Assembly (NCBI RefSeq): GCF_900119845.1
Contig: NZ_FPKU01000003.1
Coordinates: forward strand, 1 to 64,000
DNA: 64,000 bases
Origin: Devosia enhydra
Lineage (GTDB): Bacteria > Pseudomonadota > Alphaproteobacteria > Rhizobiales > Devosiaceae
Direction: 5' to 3'
Position numbers and translations under genes: made by a program. The notes beneath the pieces were generated by a model. The model worked only from the letters and a program-made list of their open reading frames with translations. It ran no database searches and was not told where the DNA came from. Shown piece after piece: positions 1 through 7,930 of this stretch (within the stretch, counting starts at the first letter, position 1; each line of letters opens with the position of its first letter).

Positions 1-1
1 T

Positions 2-316
2 GTGGTCAAGGGCTTCATCTATGGCACCGATCGCGGCAGGATCGGCACGCTGGCCAAGCCCGTGGCCGAGGCGGCCCATGAGGGCGACCCGGTGGCGCTT
101 CAGCTGATGAGCGAGGCCGGCGCCGAGATTGCCAGGCTCGCACAGGCGCTGATCGCGCGGGCCGGCCAGAAGCCCGTCGCCATTGTCGGGGGCGTCGTCC
201 TGCTGCATCCGGCAATCAAGGCGGCGATCGCGGCCAACCTGCCGGGTCCTCCAACCTATCCGCAGATCGATGCGGCGCTGGCGGCAGCGCGCATCGCGTT
301 TGATACCCTTGCCTGA
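2..316 (+). CDS. C-terminal part of a BadF/BadG-type sugar kinase (GlcNAc kinase-like), cut by the window edge
   Basis: Only the last ~104 residues are inside the window. The frame is open to the left edge, and the GTG at position 2 is probably an internal valine. The visible part carries a glycine-rich GGVVLLHP segment after an AIVG strand, as in the last ATP-binding motif of the ASKHA-fold BadF/BadG/BcrA/BcrD kinase family. The gene ends 10 nt before murQ and is read in the same direction. In many bacteria a kinase of this family sits beside murQ and phosphorylates GlcNAc or a related amino sugar released from the cell wall. That substrate is inferred from the neighbour only. Confidence 0.7.
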   Translation: MVKGFIYGTDRGRIGTLAKPVAEAAHEGDPVALQLMSEAGAEIARLAQALIARAGQKPVAIVGGVVLLHPAIKAAIAANLPGPPTYPQIDAALAAARIAFDTLA

Positions 317-326
317 GAGGCCATCG

Positions 327-1208
327 ATGTCGACCACCGAAACCGCATCCGCCCGCTTTTCCGGCATCGAGGACTGGTCGCCCGCCGAACTGGTCGATGG
401 CATCGTCGAAGGCCAGTTCGCGGCCATCGCAGCTGTCAAGGCGGCATCCGCCAGCATCGCGGAAGCCATCGAAAGGTCGGCCGAGCGGCTCGAACAGGGC
501 GGCCGGCTGATCTATGTCGGCGCCGGCACGTCTGGCCGCATCGCGACGCAGGACGCGGCCGAGTTGCCGCCCACCTTCAACTGGCCCTATGAGCGCGCCG
601 TGCCGGTGATGGCGGGCGGGGAAACCGCGCTCACCCACGCCGCCGAAGGCGCCGAGGACGACGGGCCTGCCGCCCGCGAAGCGCTCGCAGGGCTCGGCCT
701 CTCCGCAAACGACGTGGTGATCGCGGTTGCGGCCAGCGGACGCACGCCCTTTGCCATCGCCGCGCTCGAGATGGCGCGCGAAACCGGCGCCCTCGCGATC
801 GGCATTTTCTGCAATCCCGGCGCGGCCATGGTGCCGATTTCGGATATTCCGATTCTGCTTCATACCGGCCCCGAACTCATCGCCGGATCGACGCGCATGA
901 AGGCCGGCACGGCCCAGAAGGCCGCGCTCAACTGCCTCTCGACCGGCGTCATGGTGCGGCTCGGCTATGTCTATTCCGGCCTCATGGTCGAGATGCGCGC
1001 CACCAATATCAAGCTGCACCATCGCGCCATCCTGATGGTCGCACGCCTCACGGGCGCCAGCGAAGCCGAAGCCGAAAAGGCCTTCGCGGCATCGGGCGAC
1101 AGCATCAAGCTCGCAACCGTGATGCTCGCCAAGGGGCTTGATCGGTCCGGCGCCGAGGCGCTCGTCGCAGCCGCGGGCGGCAATCTGCGCCGCGCCATGC
1201 AGGGCTGA
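327..1208 (+). CDS. murQ: N-acetylmuramic acid 6-phosphate etherase
   Basis: MurQ cleaves the lactyl ether of MurNAc-6-phosphate to GlcNAc-6-phosphate and D-lactate in cytoplasmic peptidoglycan recycling. The 293-residue product has the usual length (~300). A SIS sugar-phosphate domain starts at LIYVGAGTSGR (residues 61-71). The catalytic glutamate is seen in DAAELPPTF (E79), and a second conserved acidic residue in GAEDD (E110). The later SIGNATURE-like GSTRMKAGTAQK segment is present. The reading frame extends upstream to 183, but the ATG at 327 gives the family length and leaves a short gap after the kinase gene, so I chose it. The two genes probably form one amino-sugar recycling operon. 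Confidence 0.95.
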   Translation: MSTTETASARFSGIEDWSPAELVDGIVEGQFAAIAAVKAASASIAEAIERSAERLEQGGRLIYVGAGTSGRIATQDAAELPPTFNWPYERAVPVMAGGETALTHAAEGAEDDGPAAREALAGLGLSANDVVIAVAASGRTPFAIAALEMARETGALAIGIFCNPGAAMVPISDIPILLHTGPELIAGSTRMKAGTAQKAALNCLSTGVMVRLGYVYSGLMVEMRATNIKLHHRAILMVARLTGASEAEAEKAFAASGDSIKLATVMLAKGLDRSGAEALVAAAGGNLRRAMQG

Positions 1209-1223
1209 GCCGATCCGGCTCAG
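1205..1223. terminator. Hairpin covering both convergent stop codons (murQ and Crp/Fnr gene)
   Basis: CTGAGCC and GGCTCAG form a perfect 7-bp stem around a 5-nt loop. The stop codon of murQ lies in the left arm and that of the opposite-strand regulator in the right arm. There is no T-tract on either side, so it is a weak candidate for a bidirectional transcript end. Confidence 0.4.
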
Positions 1224-1987
1224 TAGCGGTCGGGGCGCGGCTCGAGCAGGTCGCGGCCCACCCTCAGATAGTCGGGCGAGAAGATACCGACGCGCGCCAG
1301 CCGCGCCAGGTCGCGAATGAAGTAGGATTTGCCGTTGGTCTCGAGCAGCCCCTGCCCGCGCAATTCGCGAAGGGTGCGATTGATGTGCACGGTCGAAAGC
1401 CCCAGCGCATCGCCCAGTTCGGACTGGGTGACCGGCAGTTCCAGCCGGCCATCGGCTGCGAGCCCTACCGCTTCGAGGCGCAGATAGAGTTCGCAGAGCA
1501 GATGCGAAACGCGTTCGATCGCGGCGCGCTGCCCCACATTGACCAGCCATTCGCGCAGGATCGCGTCCTCGACCAGCGTCGACCACCACAAGGCCCGCGA
1601 CAGCCGCGGGCGCGTATTGACGAGCGAAAGGAGCCTGTCCCGGGTGATCGAGGCCGTGGTGGTTGGCGCAAGGGCAGCCACCGCATGGTCTGCCCGCTCC
1701 ACCACCAGCACGCGCAGGTCGCAGAAATCGCCCGGCACGAGGAAGGCGACGATCTGGCGGCGCCCGTCCGGAAGCAGCTTATAGCGGCACGCGAACCCTT
1801 CGAGCACCACGCTCAGCCCATCGATCACGTCATCGGCGCGCAGGAGATCGGCGCGCGGACGCGCCGTGCGCGCGTCGGTGAGCGAATCGAGGATGGCGCT
1901 TTTGTCATCGTCGGATAGTCCGACAAGCGCATTGAGCCTGCGCATGAACGGCGCGGCGATGAAATCGGATGTCAGGTCGCCTAGCAC
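1220..1987 (-). CDS. Crp/Fnr family transcriptional regulator
   Basis: A 255-residue cytoplasmic regulator. The N-terminal half is a cyclic-nucleotide-binding-like beta roll (segment VVLEGFACRYKLLPDGRRQIVAFLVPGD), followed by a long dimer helix and a winged HTH around LPVTQSELGDALGLSTVHINRTLREL. The N-terminal cysteines that hold the 4Fe-4S cluster in FNR are absent, so direct oxygen sensing by that route is unlikely. The effector is unknown. It is clearly related to the second Crp/Fnr protein at 3588-4304: both share the CRYxLLxDGxRQI and HLLCELYLRLEAV segments. It converges on murQ with an 11-nt gap and probably has its own promoter. Confidence 0.9.
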   Translation of the reverse strand: MLGDLTSDFIAAPFMRRLNALVGLSDDDKSAILDSLTDARTARPRADLLRADDVIDGLSVVLEGFACRYKLLPDGRRQIVAFLVPGDFCDLRVLVVERADHAVAALAPTTTASITRDRLLSLVNTRPRLSRALWWSTLVEDAILREWLVNVGQRAAIERVSHLLCELYLRLEAVGLAADGRLELPVTQSELGDALGLSTVHINRTLRELRGQGLLETNGKSYFIRDLARLARVGIFSPDYLRVGRDLLEPRPDRY

Positions 1988-2133
1988 TTTTGTCCAGAAA
2001 GAGAGAAATGCAGCGGCCTCTCAGGCAGCACGCCGCAGACTGACGCTCTCCCGCGTCCTGTCGTCAGTCACGCGTGGCCGATAAAGCCATGGCGGATTTC
2101 AGAATTTGCCGAATTAACATGGATTAGTAGCCC

Positions 2134-2163
2134 GACCCTTCCCGCGTGTTTCCGGGAAGGGTC
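2134..2163 (-). terminator. Strong hairpin just downstream of the HdeA-like gene
   Basis: GACCCTTCCCG pairs perfectly (11 bp) with CGGGAAGGGTC across an 8-nt loop, beginning 8 nt after the stop codon of the HdeA-like gene on the minus strand. No T-tract follows, so it may act as a 3'-end stabiliser or an imperfect terminator. Confidence 0.55.
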
Positions 2164-2170
2164 GAACAGG

Positions 2171-2860
2171 TCACTGCGCGCTGTTGGCAGGCGCAGGGGT
2201 AGAAGCCGCAGGAGCGCCCATTGCGTTCGTCGGCGCGGCATCATTGGCCGGGGTAGATGCCGGCGCAGGTGCCGTGGTGTTGGTGGGCGCGGGCTCAGCC
2301 GGGGCGGCCGAATTGGCTGGGGCGGCCGAATTGGCCGGGGCGCCCTCATTGCCGGGGGCCATGCTGTTGGCAGGGGCCATGCTGTTGGCCGGCGTCGATG
2401 TCCCGCCTGCCGGGGGCGCTGCCATGCCATTGCCCGGAGCCGTGCCGGTCGCATCGGTCTGCCCACTAGCCTCAGCGTCCGTTCCCTGGTCCGCGATGAG
2501 ATCGGCGAGGAGCGCATCCGCGCTTGCATCGCAGGCGGTGAGGACGGCCTGGGCCGAAAGGGTGAGCCCGCCCACAGCCGGCGCCGTGCCCTCGGGCATA
2601 GCCGGAGCGGAGGTATCCATGGCATTGCCCGGCGTGGCCGCACTTCCGGTCGCGGGCGCAGCATCACCCACACGCTCGCCTTCCACATAGCCGGCGACGT
2701 AATAGACCAGCGCGGCGGCATGCGCCGGCGTCAGTCCCTCGAGATCCGCGCAGGTCAGTTCAGCGGGTGAACCCGCCGCCGCCTGCTGCGCCAATGCTGG
2801 GGCTGAAACGCCCAACAGGGCCCCAGCCGCCAGAGCGACCGATATCATGGATCTGCGCAT
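2171..2860 (-). CDS. Secreted HdeA/HdeB-like protein with long Ala/Pro/Asn-rich tail
   Basis: The 229-residue precursor starts at the ATG ending at 2860, which has AGGAGG nine bases upstream. A typical signal peptide ends in APALA (about residue 24), so the protein should be periplasmic or secreted. The mature N-terminus has the HdeA-like pattern LTCADLEGL ... AALVYYVAGYVEGE with C37, and a second cysteine C110 lies in VLTACDAS. HdeA proteins join two such cysteines in a disulfide and act as acid-stress chaperones. Unlike HdeA (~110 residues), this protein has a ~35-residue low-complexity insert between the two halves and a tail of ~100 residues made of imperfect six-residue units such as ANSMAP and ANSAAP. 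Family membership is moderately certain; the tail function is unknown. Confidence 0.75.
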   Translation of the reverse strand: MRRSMISVALAAGALLGVSAPALAQQAAAGSPAELTCADLEGLTPAHAAALVYYVAGYVEGERVGDAAPATGSAATPGNAMDTSAPAMPEGTAPAVGGLTLSAQAVLTACDASADALLADLIADQGTDAEASGQTDATGTAPGNGMAAPPAGGTSTPANSMAPANSMAPGNEGAPANSAAPANSAAPAEPAPTNTTAPAPASTPANDAAPTNAMGAPAASTPAPANSAQ

Positions 2861-3038
2861 CGTCGTGAACCTCCTGCCATCGTGACGTCGCGGCCGTGCC
2901 GCCGATGCCCACAACAATCCATGGAAGCGCCGAGAGTTCCGGCCGTGGCGAGAGCACCGAATTCAACGGGCTTAACAAGTGTTAGTGCCGCGCCTCGCCG
3001 CAACTCGCACAGTAATGGCTCCCCTGGAGGACATGGTC

Positions 3039-3470
3039 ATGACCGAAGCGACACCAAGAAAGCGGGCCATGCGTGACGAGGTGCGGGTCACCCGTCAGGC
3101 TTTGCGCCTTGTTCTGCCCATCAACCGCCAGATCGGCGCGTGGCAGGCCGCCGCAGTGCGCCTGACTGCAATTGCCAGCCGTACCGCCGCCAGCGGACGC
3201 TACAATCCCGGCATCGAGGAAGAGATCGAGACCCTCGCGCAGAACGTGGCCCATCAGCAGAGCCTTCTGGCAGCCGAGATGGCGAGCCTGCCCGAGGATG
3301 TGGCCGGGTCGGGCCGCCTGCTCGACACGGCCCGCGCGCTCAACACCACGATGGTCTCAATTGAGAAGGCACGCGCCGTGCTGCGACAGGCCCGCCCCTC
3401 GGCCGGTGCGATACCGGCGCGCCCACTCAGTTCCGGGCCGATGCCACGGCCGCACGCAAGCCCGTCCTGA
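3039..3470 (+). CDS. Hypothetical protein, 143 residues, helical
   Basis: I do not recognise a family. The ATG at 3039 follows GGAGG with an 8-nt spacer; an in-frame ATG six bases earlier and a GTG at 2979 are less well placed. The product is rich in alanine, arginine and glutamate with no signal peptide or membrane segment. Residues ~20-115 look continuously helical with heptad-like spacing (NRQIGAWQAAAVRLTAIA, EEEIETLAQNVAHQQSLLAAEM), which suggests a helical bundle or coiled coil. The tail is rich in Pro, Ser and Arg. It is transcribed towards the Crp/Fnr gene at 3588 and may be co-transcribed with it. Confidence 0.6.
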   Translation: MTEATPRKRAMRDEVRVTRQALRLVLPINRQIGAWQAAAVRLTAIASRTAASGRYNPGIEEEIETLAQNVAHQQSLLAAEMASLPEDVAGSGRLLDTARALNTTMVSIEKARAVLRQARPSAGAIPARPLSSGPMPRPHASPS

Positions 3471-3587
3471 CCCGGTCGCGCCCGATAGCAACCCCCTGCA
3501 AGGCCGGTCGACTGCGGCGCAAGCTTCAGGCGCAGGAACCTTCCGCTCGCCTCCCGGGTTCTGGCCCCATCCCCCGGGAGCGAGACC

Positions 3588-4304
3588 TTGAACCCTTTCA
3601 TTCTCAAGATGGAACGCCGCGACAGCCTCTCGGCTGAGGAGCGCGCGGTTCTGGAAGAGGCGGTCGCGCGCGTACGTGTTCTCGGCCCCCACGAGGACGT
3701 TGTGCGCGAAGGCGACCGCCCCACCGACAGCACGCTGGTGCTCGATGGCGTCACCTGCCGCTACAATCTCTTGGGCGATGGAAAGCGGCAGATCACAGCC
3801 ATTCATGTCACCGGCGATTTCGTCGACCTGCACAGCTTTCCGCTCAAGGTGATGGATCACGGCGTGGCGACGCTCACGACCTGCCGCCTCGGCGTGGTGC
3901 CGCATGCGCGCCTCAAGGCGATCACCGAGCAGTTCCCCCACCTCACCCGCGTGCTGTGGCTGAGTACGCTGATGGATGGCTCGATGCATCGCCAGTGGAT
4001 CGTCAGCATGGGCCGCATGCCGGCCCTCGGCCAGCTGGCGCATCTGCTCTGCGAACTCTACCTCAGGCTAGAGGCCGTCAACGAGGCCTCGGAGCTGCGT
4101 TTCAAGCTGCCGCTGACCCAGACCGACCTCGCCGATACGCTCGGGCTCACGCCGGTGCACGTCAATCGCATCGTGCAGGAACTGAGGCAGAGCGGCGTCG
4201 TTGTGTGGCGAACGCCGGACGTGCAGATCCTCGACTGGGATCGGCTCGTGCGCCTGGCAGAATTCGATCCCCGGTACCTGCACCTGCATCATGAACCCCG
4301 CTGA
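3588..4304 (+). CDS. Crp/Fnr family transcriptional regulator (paralogue)
   Basis: A 238-residue regulator with a cyclic-nucleotide-binding-like domain (VLDGVTCRYNLLGDGKRQITAIHVTGDFVDL) and a C-terminal winged HTH around LPLTQTDLADTLGLTPVHVNRIVQEL. It lacks FNR-type cluster cysteines. The start follows GGGAG with a spacer of about 6 nt. It resembles the protein at 1220-1987 across its whole length. The stop overlaps the start of the 91-residue gene downstream, which in turn overlaps treY, so the three form an operon. A role in controlling trehalose or osmotic stress genes is possible from context but not shown. Confidence 0.9.
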   Translation: MNPFILKMERRDSLSAEERAVLEEAVARVRVLGPHEDVVREGDRPTDSTLVLDGVTCRYNLLGDGKRQITAIHVTGDFVDLHSFPLKVMDHGVATLTTCRLGVVPHARLKAITEQFPHLTRVLWLSTLMDGSMHRQWIVSMGRMPALGQLAHLLCELYLRLEAVNEASELRFKLPLTQTDLADTLGLTPVHVNRIVQELRQSGVVVWRTPDVQILDWDRLVRLAEFDPRYLHLHHEPR

Positions 4305-4566
4305 TCCTCCGGAGATCGCCCTCGAGGCGCGCGAGATCCTCAACGATGGATCACGCCGCATCGGCTACCTGGTCTTCTGCGATGGCGCGCTGGCCGCCGT
4401 CTTGATCGAGGTCACCGAAGAAGACACCGGCGCCATTCCCGGCTGGTATCTCGAGGCCGGCTTCGGGCCGTGCAGCAGCCTGCGCGTCGTCGATCCGCCC
4501 ATCTTTCCCACCCTTGAGGACGTGGCCCCCTGGGTCGTCGCTCAGATCGAACAGGCCATGAATTGA
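4291..4566 (+). CDS. Small conserved-looking protein of unknown function, 91 residues
   Basis: The ATG at 4291 overlaps the end of the Crp/Fnr gene by 14 nt, and the stop overlaps the TTG start of treY by 4 nt (TTGA). Such coupling on both sides argues that the frame is real. The product is acidic and soluble, without signal peptide or membrane helix. It has an alternating beta pattern (RRIGYLVFCDGALAAVLIEVTEED, GWYLEAGFGPC) followed by a proline-rich turn and a C-terminal helix. I do not recognise the family; no function is proposed. Confidence 0.65.
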   Translation: MNPADPPEIALEAREILNDGSRRIGYLVFCDGALAAVLIEVTEEDTGAIPGWYLEAGFGPCSSLRVVDPPIFPTLEDVAPWVVAQIEQAMN

Positions 4567-7211
4567 CCACTCAGTCCAGCCGGCAGCCCGCGCTGCTCGC
4601 CACCTATCGCCTGCAGCTCTCGGCGGATTTCACCTTCGCCGATGCTACTCAACAGGCAGGCTACATCGCCGGCCTCGGCGCGAGCCACGTCTATCTCTCG
4701 CCGATTCTCACGGCCCGCAAGGGCTCGACCCATGGCTATGACACGGTCGATCATGCCACCATCAACCCGGAACTGGGCGGCCGCGAAGGCTTTGACCGCA
4801 TGGTCGAGGTCTTTCACGCGGCGGGCCTTCGCATTCTCCTTGATATCGTGCCCAACCACATGGGCATCGGGGGCAGCGACAATGCCAGGTGGCTCGACCT
4901 GCTCGAATGGGGTCGGCGTGGTGAGGGCGCGCGCTGGTTCGACGTGGATTGGGAGAGCGGCGAGCCCGCCCTGCGCGACACGGTGATGGTGCCCGTGCTC
5001 GGCGATGGTTTTGCGGGCGCACTGGCTGCGGGCGCGATCACGCTCAGGCTCGATGCCGGGCATGGCGAGATCGCCGCCTGGGCCCATGAGGCCCACAAGC
5101 TCCCCCTCGCGCCCCCCAGCTATGCCGGCCTTCTCGACCGCGCCGGGCTGGGTGCGCTGGCACGATCCTTCGGCTCCATAGAGACTGCGGCCGAGCCATT
5201 GGCCACGGCCCCGTACGCGAAGCGGGATCTCGCAGATGCGCTGCGCGATGGTCCGACCCTGGCAGCGCTCGAGGCCGTGCTTGCCGACATCGCCGCCGAC
5301 CGCAAGGCCGATGGCGCGCTGGCGCGTCTTCTCGGGCGCCAGCATTTCCGGCTCGTGTCCTTCCGCGCAGCAGGCGAAGCGCTCAACTATCGGCGCTTCT
5401 TCATCGTCAACGATCTGGGCGGCATCCGCATCGACCGGCCGGAGGTGTTCGCCGCTGCCCACGCGCTCGTCTTCGAACTCGTCGCGGCCGGACAGGTCGA
5501 TGCGCTGCGCGTCGATCATGTCGACGGACTGGCGGATCCGGCGGGCTATCTCGCCCAGCTTGCCGCTGCCTGTCCCCGCCCCGTGCCGATCTATGTCGAA
5601 AAGATCCTCAGCGGCGACGAGACGCTGCCCGCCGATTGGCCGGTGGCCGGAACGACGGGCTATGAGTTCGCCGCCGGGATGATCGCGCTGCTCACCGACC
5701 CCGCCGGAGAGGCGCAGCTGTCGCGCGCCCATGCAGCCTTCACGGGCGATGCGTCATCCTTCGTTGAGCGCGAAGTCGAGGCCAAGCATCACATGCTGGC
5801 TGCCGACATGCAGGCCGAATGCCTGCGGCTGTCGCGGCTCATGCACCGTGTCGGGCAGAAGCAGCCGGCCCATGCCGATCTCTCGCTCGGCGCGATCAAG
5901 CGGGCCCTCGAAGCCCTGCTCGTGGCGATGCCGGTCTATCGCATCTATCCGGGGCAGTCAGGCGTCTCTGCGTTCGACAGGGCCGCCATCGCCACCGCGC
6001 GCGCCGAAGCGCAGCGGCTCTATCCGACGCTCGACCCTGCCGCGCTGCGCTTTGTCGCGGCACTGGCACTTGGTGACATCGCCGACGGTGCCAGCCTCGA
6101 AATCGCCCGGCGTTTCGGCCAGCTGAGCGGGCCCGCCATGGCCAAGGGGCTCGAAGATACCGCGCTTTATCGTCATGCGCGGCTGATCTCGCTCAACGAT
6201 GTGGGGGCGCGGCCAGACCGTTTCCATACCGGTATCGGCTGGTTCCACCGCTTCAATGCCGCGACCGCCAACAACCATCCGCAATCTCTGCTCGCCACCA
6301 GCACCCATGACAGCAAGCGCGGCGAGGATGCGCGCGCCCGCATCGCGGTTCTGAGCGGCCTTCTCGAGGACTGGTCGGAAACCCTAGCCAACATGCGCGC
6401 CAGCCTTGCCGCCGCCGGAGCCCCTGTCATCGACGACGAAATGCTGGCCTATGTGCTGCAATCGCTCATCGGTGTCTGGCCGATGGACGAGCCGACCACC
6501 GGTCTCCCCGAAACGCTCTGCGACCGGCTGGTGGAAGCAACGCGAAAGGCGGCGCGCGAGGCCAGGAGCCACACGCATTGGACCGCGCCCAATGCCGAGT
6601 ACGAAAACCGCCTCGCCGCCCTCATCCGTCATCTGCTCGATGACCGGCCGGGCAATCGCGCTTTCGAATTGACGCGCGGGCTCCTGGCCCGCATTGGGAA
6701 GCCGGGCGCTGCCAATGCAATGCTGCTCACGGCCCTCAAGCTCACCGTGCCAGGCGTGCCGGACATTTATCGCGGGGCCGAAGCGGGCGACCAGAGCCTC
6801 GTTGATCCCGACAATCGGCTTCCGGTCGATTTTTCCCGGCTCGCAGGCCTGGGCAGCGGCGACGGCGCGAGCTTCGCTGCCCGAAAGCACGCGCTCACCC
6901 GCACCCTGCTGCGCCTCCGTCAGCGTCATCCCGCGCTCTTTGTTTCGGGCAGTTACGAGCCTGTCGTAGTGGAAGGCGGCGAGCCCGGGCGCTGCCTCGC
7001 CTTCATCCGCAGGCACGAGGAGACGAGCCTCCTCGTCATGGCTGGTCTCTGGCCATGGCGTGGCGATCTCGAAGGGCTGAAGCTCTCGACCCCTCAGGCG
7101 TTCGAGGGCACGACCTGGCAGACGATCATTGGCGCGGGACCGTCCGATCCCACGCTGCCCTTGACGCTTCCGGCCGATCTGCCGGTGCTGGTCGGGCTGT
7201 CCGCCCGATAG
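4563..7211 (+). CDS. treY: Malto-oligosyltrehalose synthase (GH13)
   Basis: TreY converts the reducing-end alpha-1,4 bond of maltodextrins to the alpha,alpha-1,1 bond, making maltooligosyltrehalose for the TreY/TreZ trehalose route. The 882-residue length is typical. GH13 region I is DIVPNHMGIGG, region II is DALRVDHVDGL with the predicted nucleophile D318, and the acid/base region is IYVEKIL. The N-terminal TYRLQLSADFTF...YLSPILTARKGSTHGYD is characteristic of TreY. The start is a TTG overlapping the preceding stop by 4 nt, so translation is probably coupled. No treZ, glgX or malQ is in the window, which is unusual because treY often sits with them. Confidence 0.93.
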   Translation: MTTQSSRQPALLATYRLQLSADFTFADATQQAGYIAGLGASHVYLSPILTARKGSTHGYDTVDHATINPELGGREGFDRMVEVFHAAGLRILLDIVPNHMGIGGSDNARWLDLLEWGRRGEGARWFDVDWESGEPALRDTVMVPVLGDGFAGALAAGAITLRLDAGHGEIAAWAHEAHKLPLAPPSYAGLLDRAGLGALARSFGSIETAAEPLATAPYAKRDLADALRDGPTLAALEAVLADIAADRKADGALARLLGRQHFRLVSFRAAGEALNYRRFFIVNDLGGIRIDRPEVFAAAHALVFELVAAGQVDALRVDHVDGLADPAGYLAQLAAACPRPVPIYVEKILSGDETLPADWPVAGTTGYEFAAGMIALLTDPAGEAQLSRAHAAFTGDASSFVEREVEAKHHMLAADMQAECLRLSRLMHRVGQKQPAHADLSLGAIKRALEALLVAMPVYRIYPGQSGVSAFDRAAIATARAEAQRLYPTLDPAALRFVAALALGDIADGASLEIARRFGQLSGPAMAKGLEDTALYRHARLISLNDVGARPDRFHTGIGWFHRFNAATANNHPQSLLATSTHDSKRGEDARARIAVLSGLLEDWSETLANMRASLAAAGAPVIDDEMLAYVLQSLIGVWPMDEPTTGLPETLCDRLVEATRKAAREARSHTHWTAPNAEYENRLAALIRHLLDDRPGNRAFELTRGLLARIGKPGAANAMLLTALKLTVPGVPDIYRGAEAGDQSLVDPDNRLPVDFSRLAGLGSGDGASFAARKHALTRTLLRLRQRHPALFVSGSYEPVVVEGGEPGRCLAFIRRHEETSLLVMAGLWPWRGDLEGLKLSTPQAFEGTTWQTIIGAGPSDPTLPLTLPADLPVLVGLSAR

Positions 7212-7215
7212 GGGT

Positions 7216-7542
7216 TCAGCCCTTGCGTGCGCGCGGCTTGCGGCTCTTGGGCGCCGCTGCCGCAGCAGGCTCGTCGGGTTCTACCGTACCCTTAGCCGCC
7301 TCGGAGGCGATTTCTTCCATCGCAGCCTCGGCGGCGGGTTCGGCCGTCGCCCGCATGGTGCCGATCGCAGCCTTGGGCTTGCGCGACGCGGCCTTCCCGG
7401 TCGCGGGCTCAGCGGCCGGGGTGGCGTCCAGCTCCCGTGCCGCCTGGTCCCAATGGTCGCGATCCCTGCCATGCGGACGGCCTTCGGCCACCCAGAGATC
7501 ATAGGCGCGTCTGCGAATATCCTCGTCCGAGGCCTGCCCCAT
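7216..7542 (-). CDS. DUF2934 domain-containing protein
   Basis: The 108-residue product begins MGQASDEDIRRRAYDLWVAEGRPHGRDRDHWDQAARELD, a good match to the short DUF2934 helix-turn-helix-like motif that often ends in W..A..EL. The rest is a low-complexity Ala/Glu/Pro linker that ends in a basic tail (KSRKPRARKG). The ATG ending at 7542 is preceded by GGAGG-AAAGG. The gene converges on treY with only 4 nt between the stops. The biochemical role of DUF2934 is not known. The basic tail would fit nucleic-acid or membrane contact, but that is a guess. Confidence 0.8.
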   Translation of the reverse strand: MGQASDEDIRRRAYDLWVAEGRPHGRDRDHWDQAARELDATPAAEPATGKAASRKPKAAIGTMRATAEPAAEAAMEEIASEAAKGTVEPDEPAAAAAPKSRKPRARKG

Positions 7543-7892
7543 CGCGGTGTCCTTTCCTCCTGTGGAGTTCGGAGCCCAAGCTAGCGGGCTCCGCGCCCTC
7601 CTTGTCAATATCCGGGCCCTGCGGCTGCCGCACGGCGCCCATGCCCGTCACACGAGCACAACAGCGCATAAGAATGGCGGTTCCCTGCAACCAGATGACG
7701 CTGGCTAGATTTCACACTCAGAGAGGCGCGCCGCGCGTCAACCGGACGCGGCGGCATGGGGAACGGAGATGGTTTTTCCGGTTTCCCGCTCCGGCCAACG
7801 AAGTGGCAGCCGAGCCCCTGTCCCGCCCGTTGGCGCGCCTTCTCTCCCCCTCCTGATTGCAGAAATCACGGGGCTTGACAGACGCAGGTTAT
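7543..7892. other. Non-coding gap before the ArsR promoter
   Basis: About 350 nt with no convincing gene. Frames that are open here lack a ribosome-binding site and have neither protein-like composition nor a recognisable motif. The first part should hold the promoter and leader of the DUF2934 gene on the minus strand. The end runs into the ArsR promoter-operator region. Confidence 0.5.
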
Positions 7893-7930
7893 TGCATAAC
7901 TAATCGGTTTATTAACTGATGGGTTATGCA
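7875..7930 (+). promoter_or_regulatory. Promoter and 38-bp palindromic operator of the ArsR gene
   Basis: TTGACA (7875-7880) and TAACTA (7897-7902) form a plausible -35/-10 pair with a 16-bp spacer. The -10 lies in the left arm of an imperfect palindrome at 7893-7930, whose outer arms TGCATAAC and GTTATGCA match perfectly; 15 of 19 positions pair overall. The right arm covers the likely start codon of the ArsR gene. Such placement fits autorepression by a dimeric ArsR protein. Confidence 0.7.

Noticed and set aside
216-1589. 457-codon minus-strand frame across murQ and the Crp/Fnr gene
   Set aside because: It crosses two well-supported genes and has arginine-rich, low-order composition.
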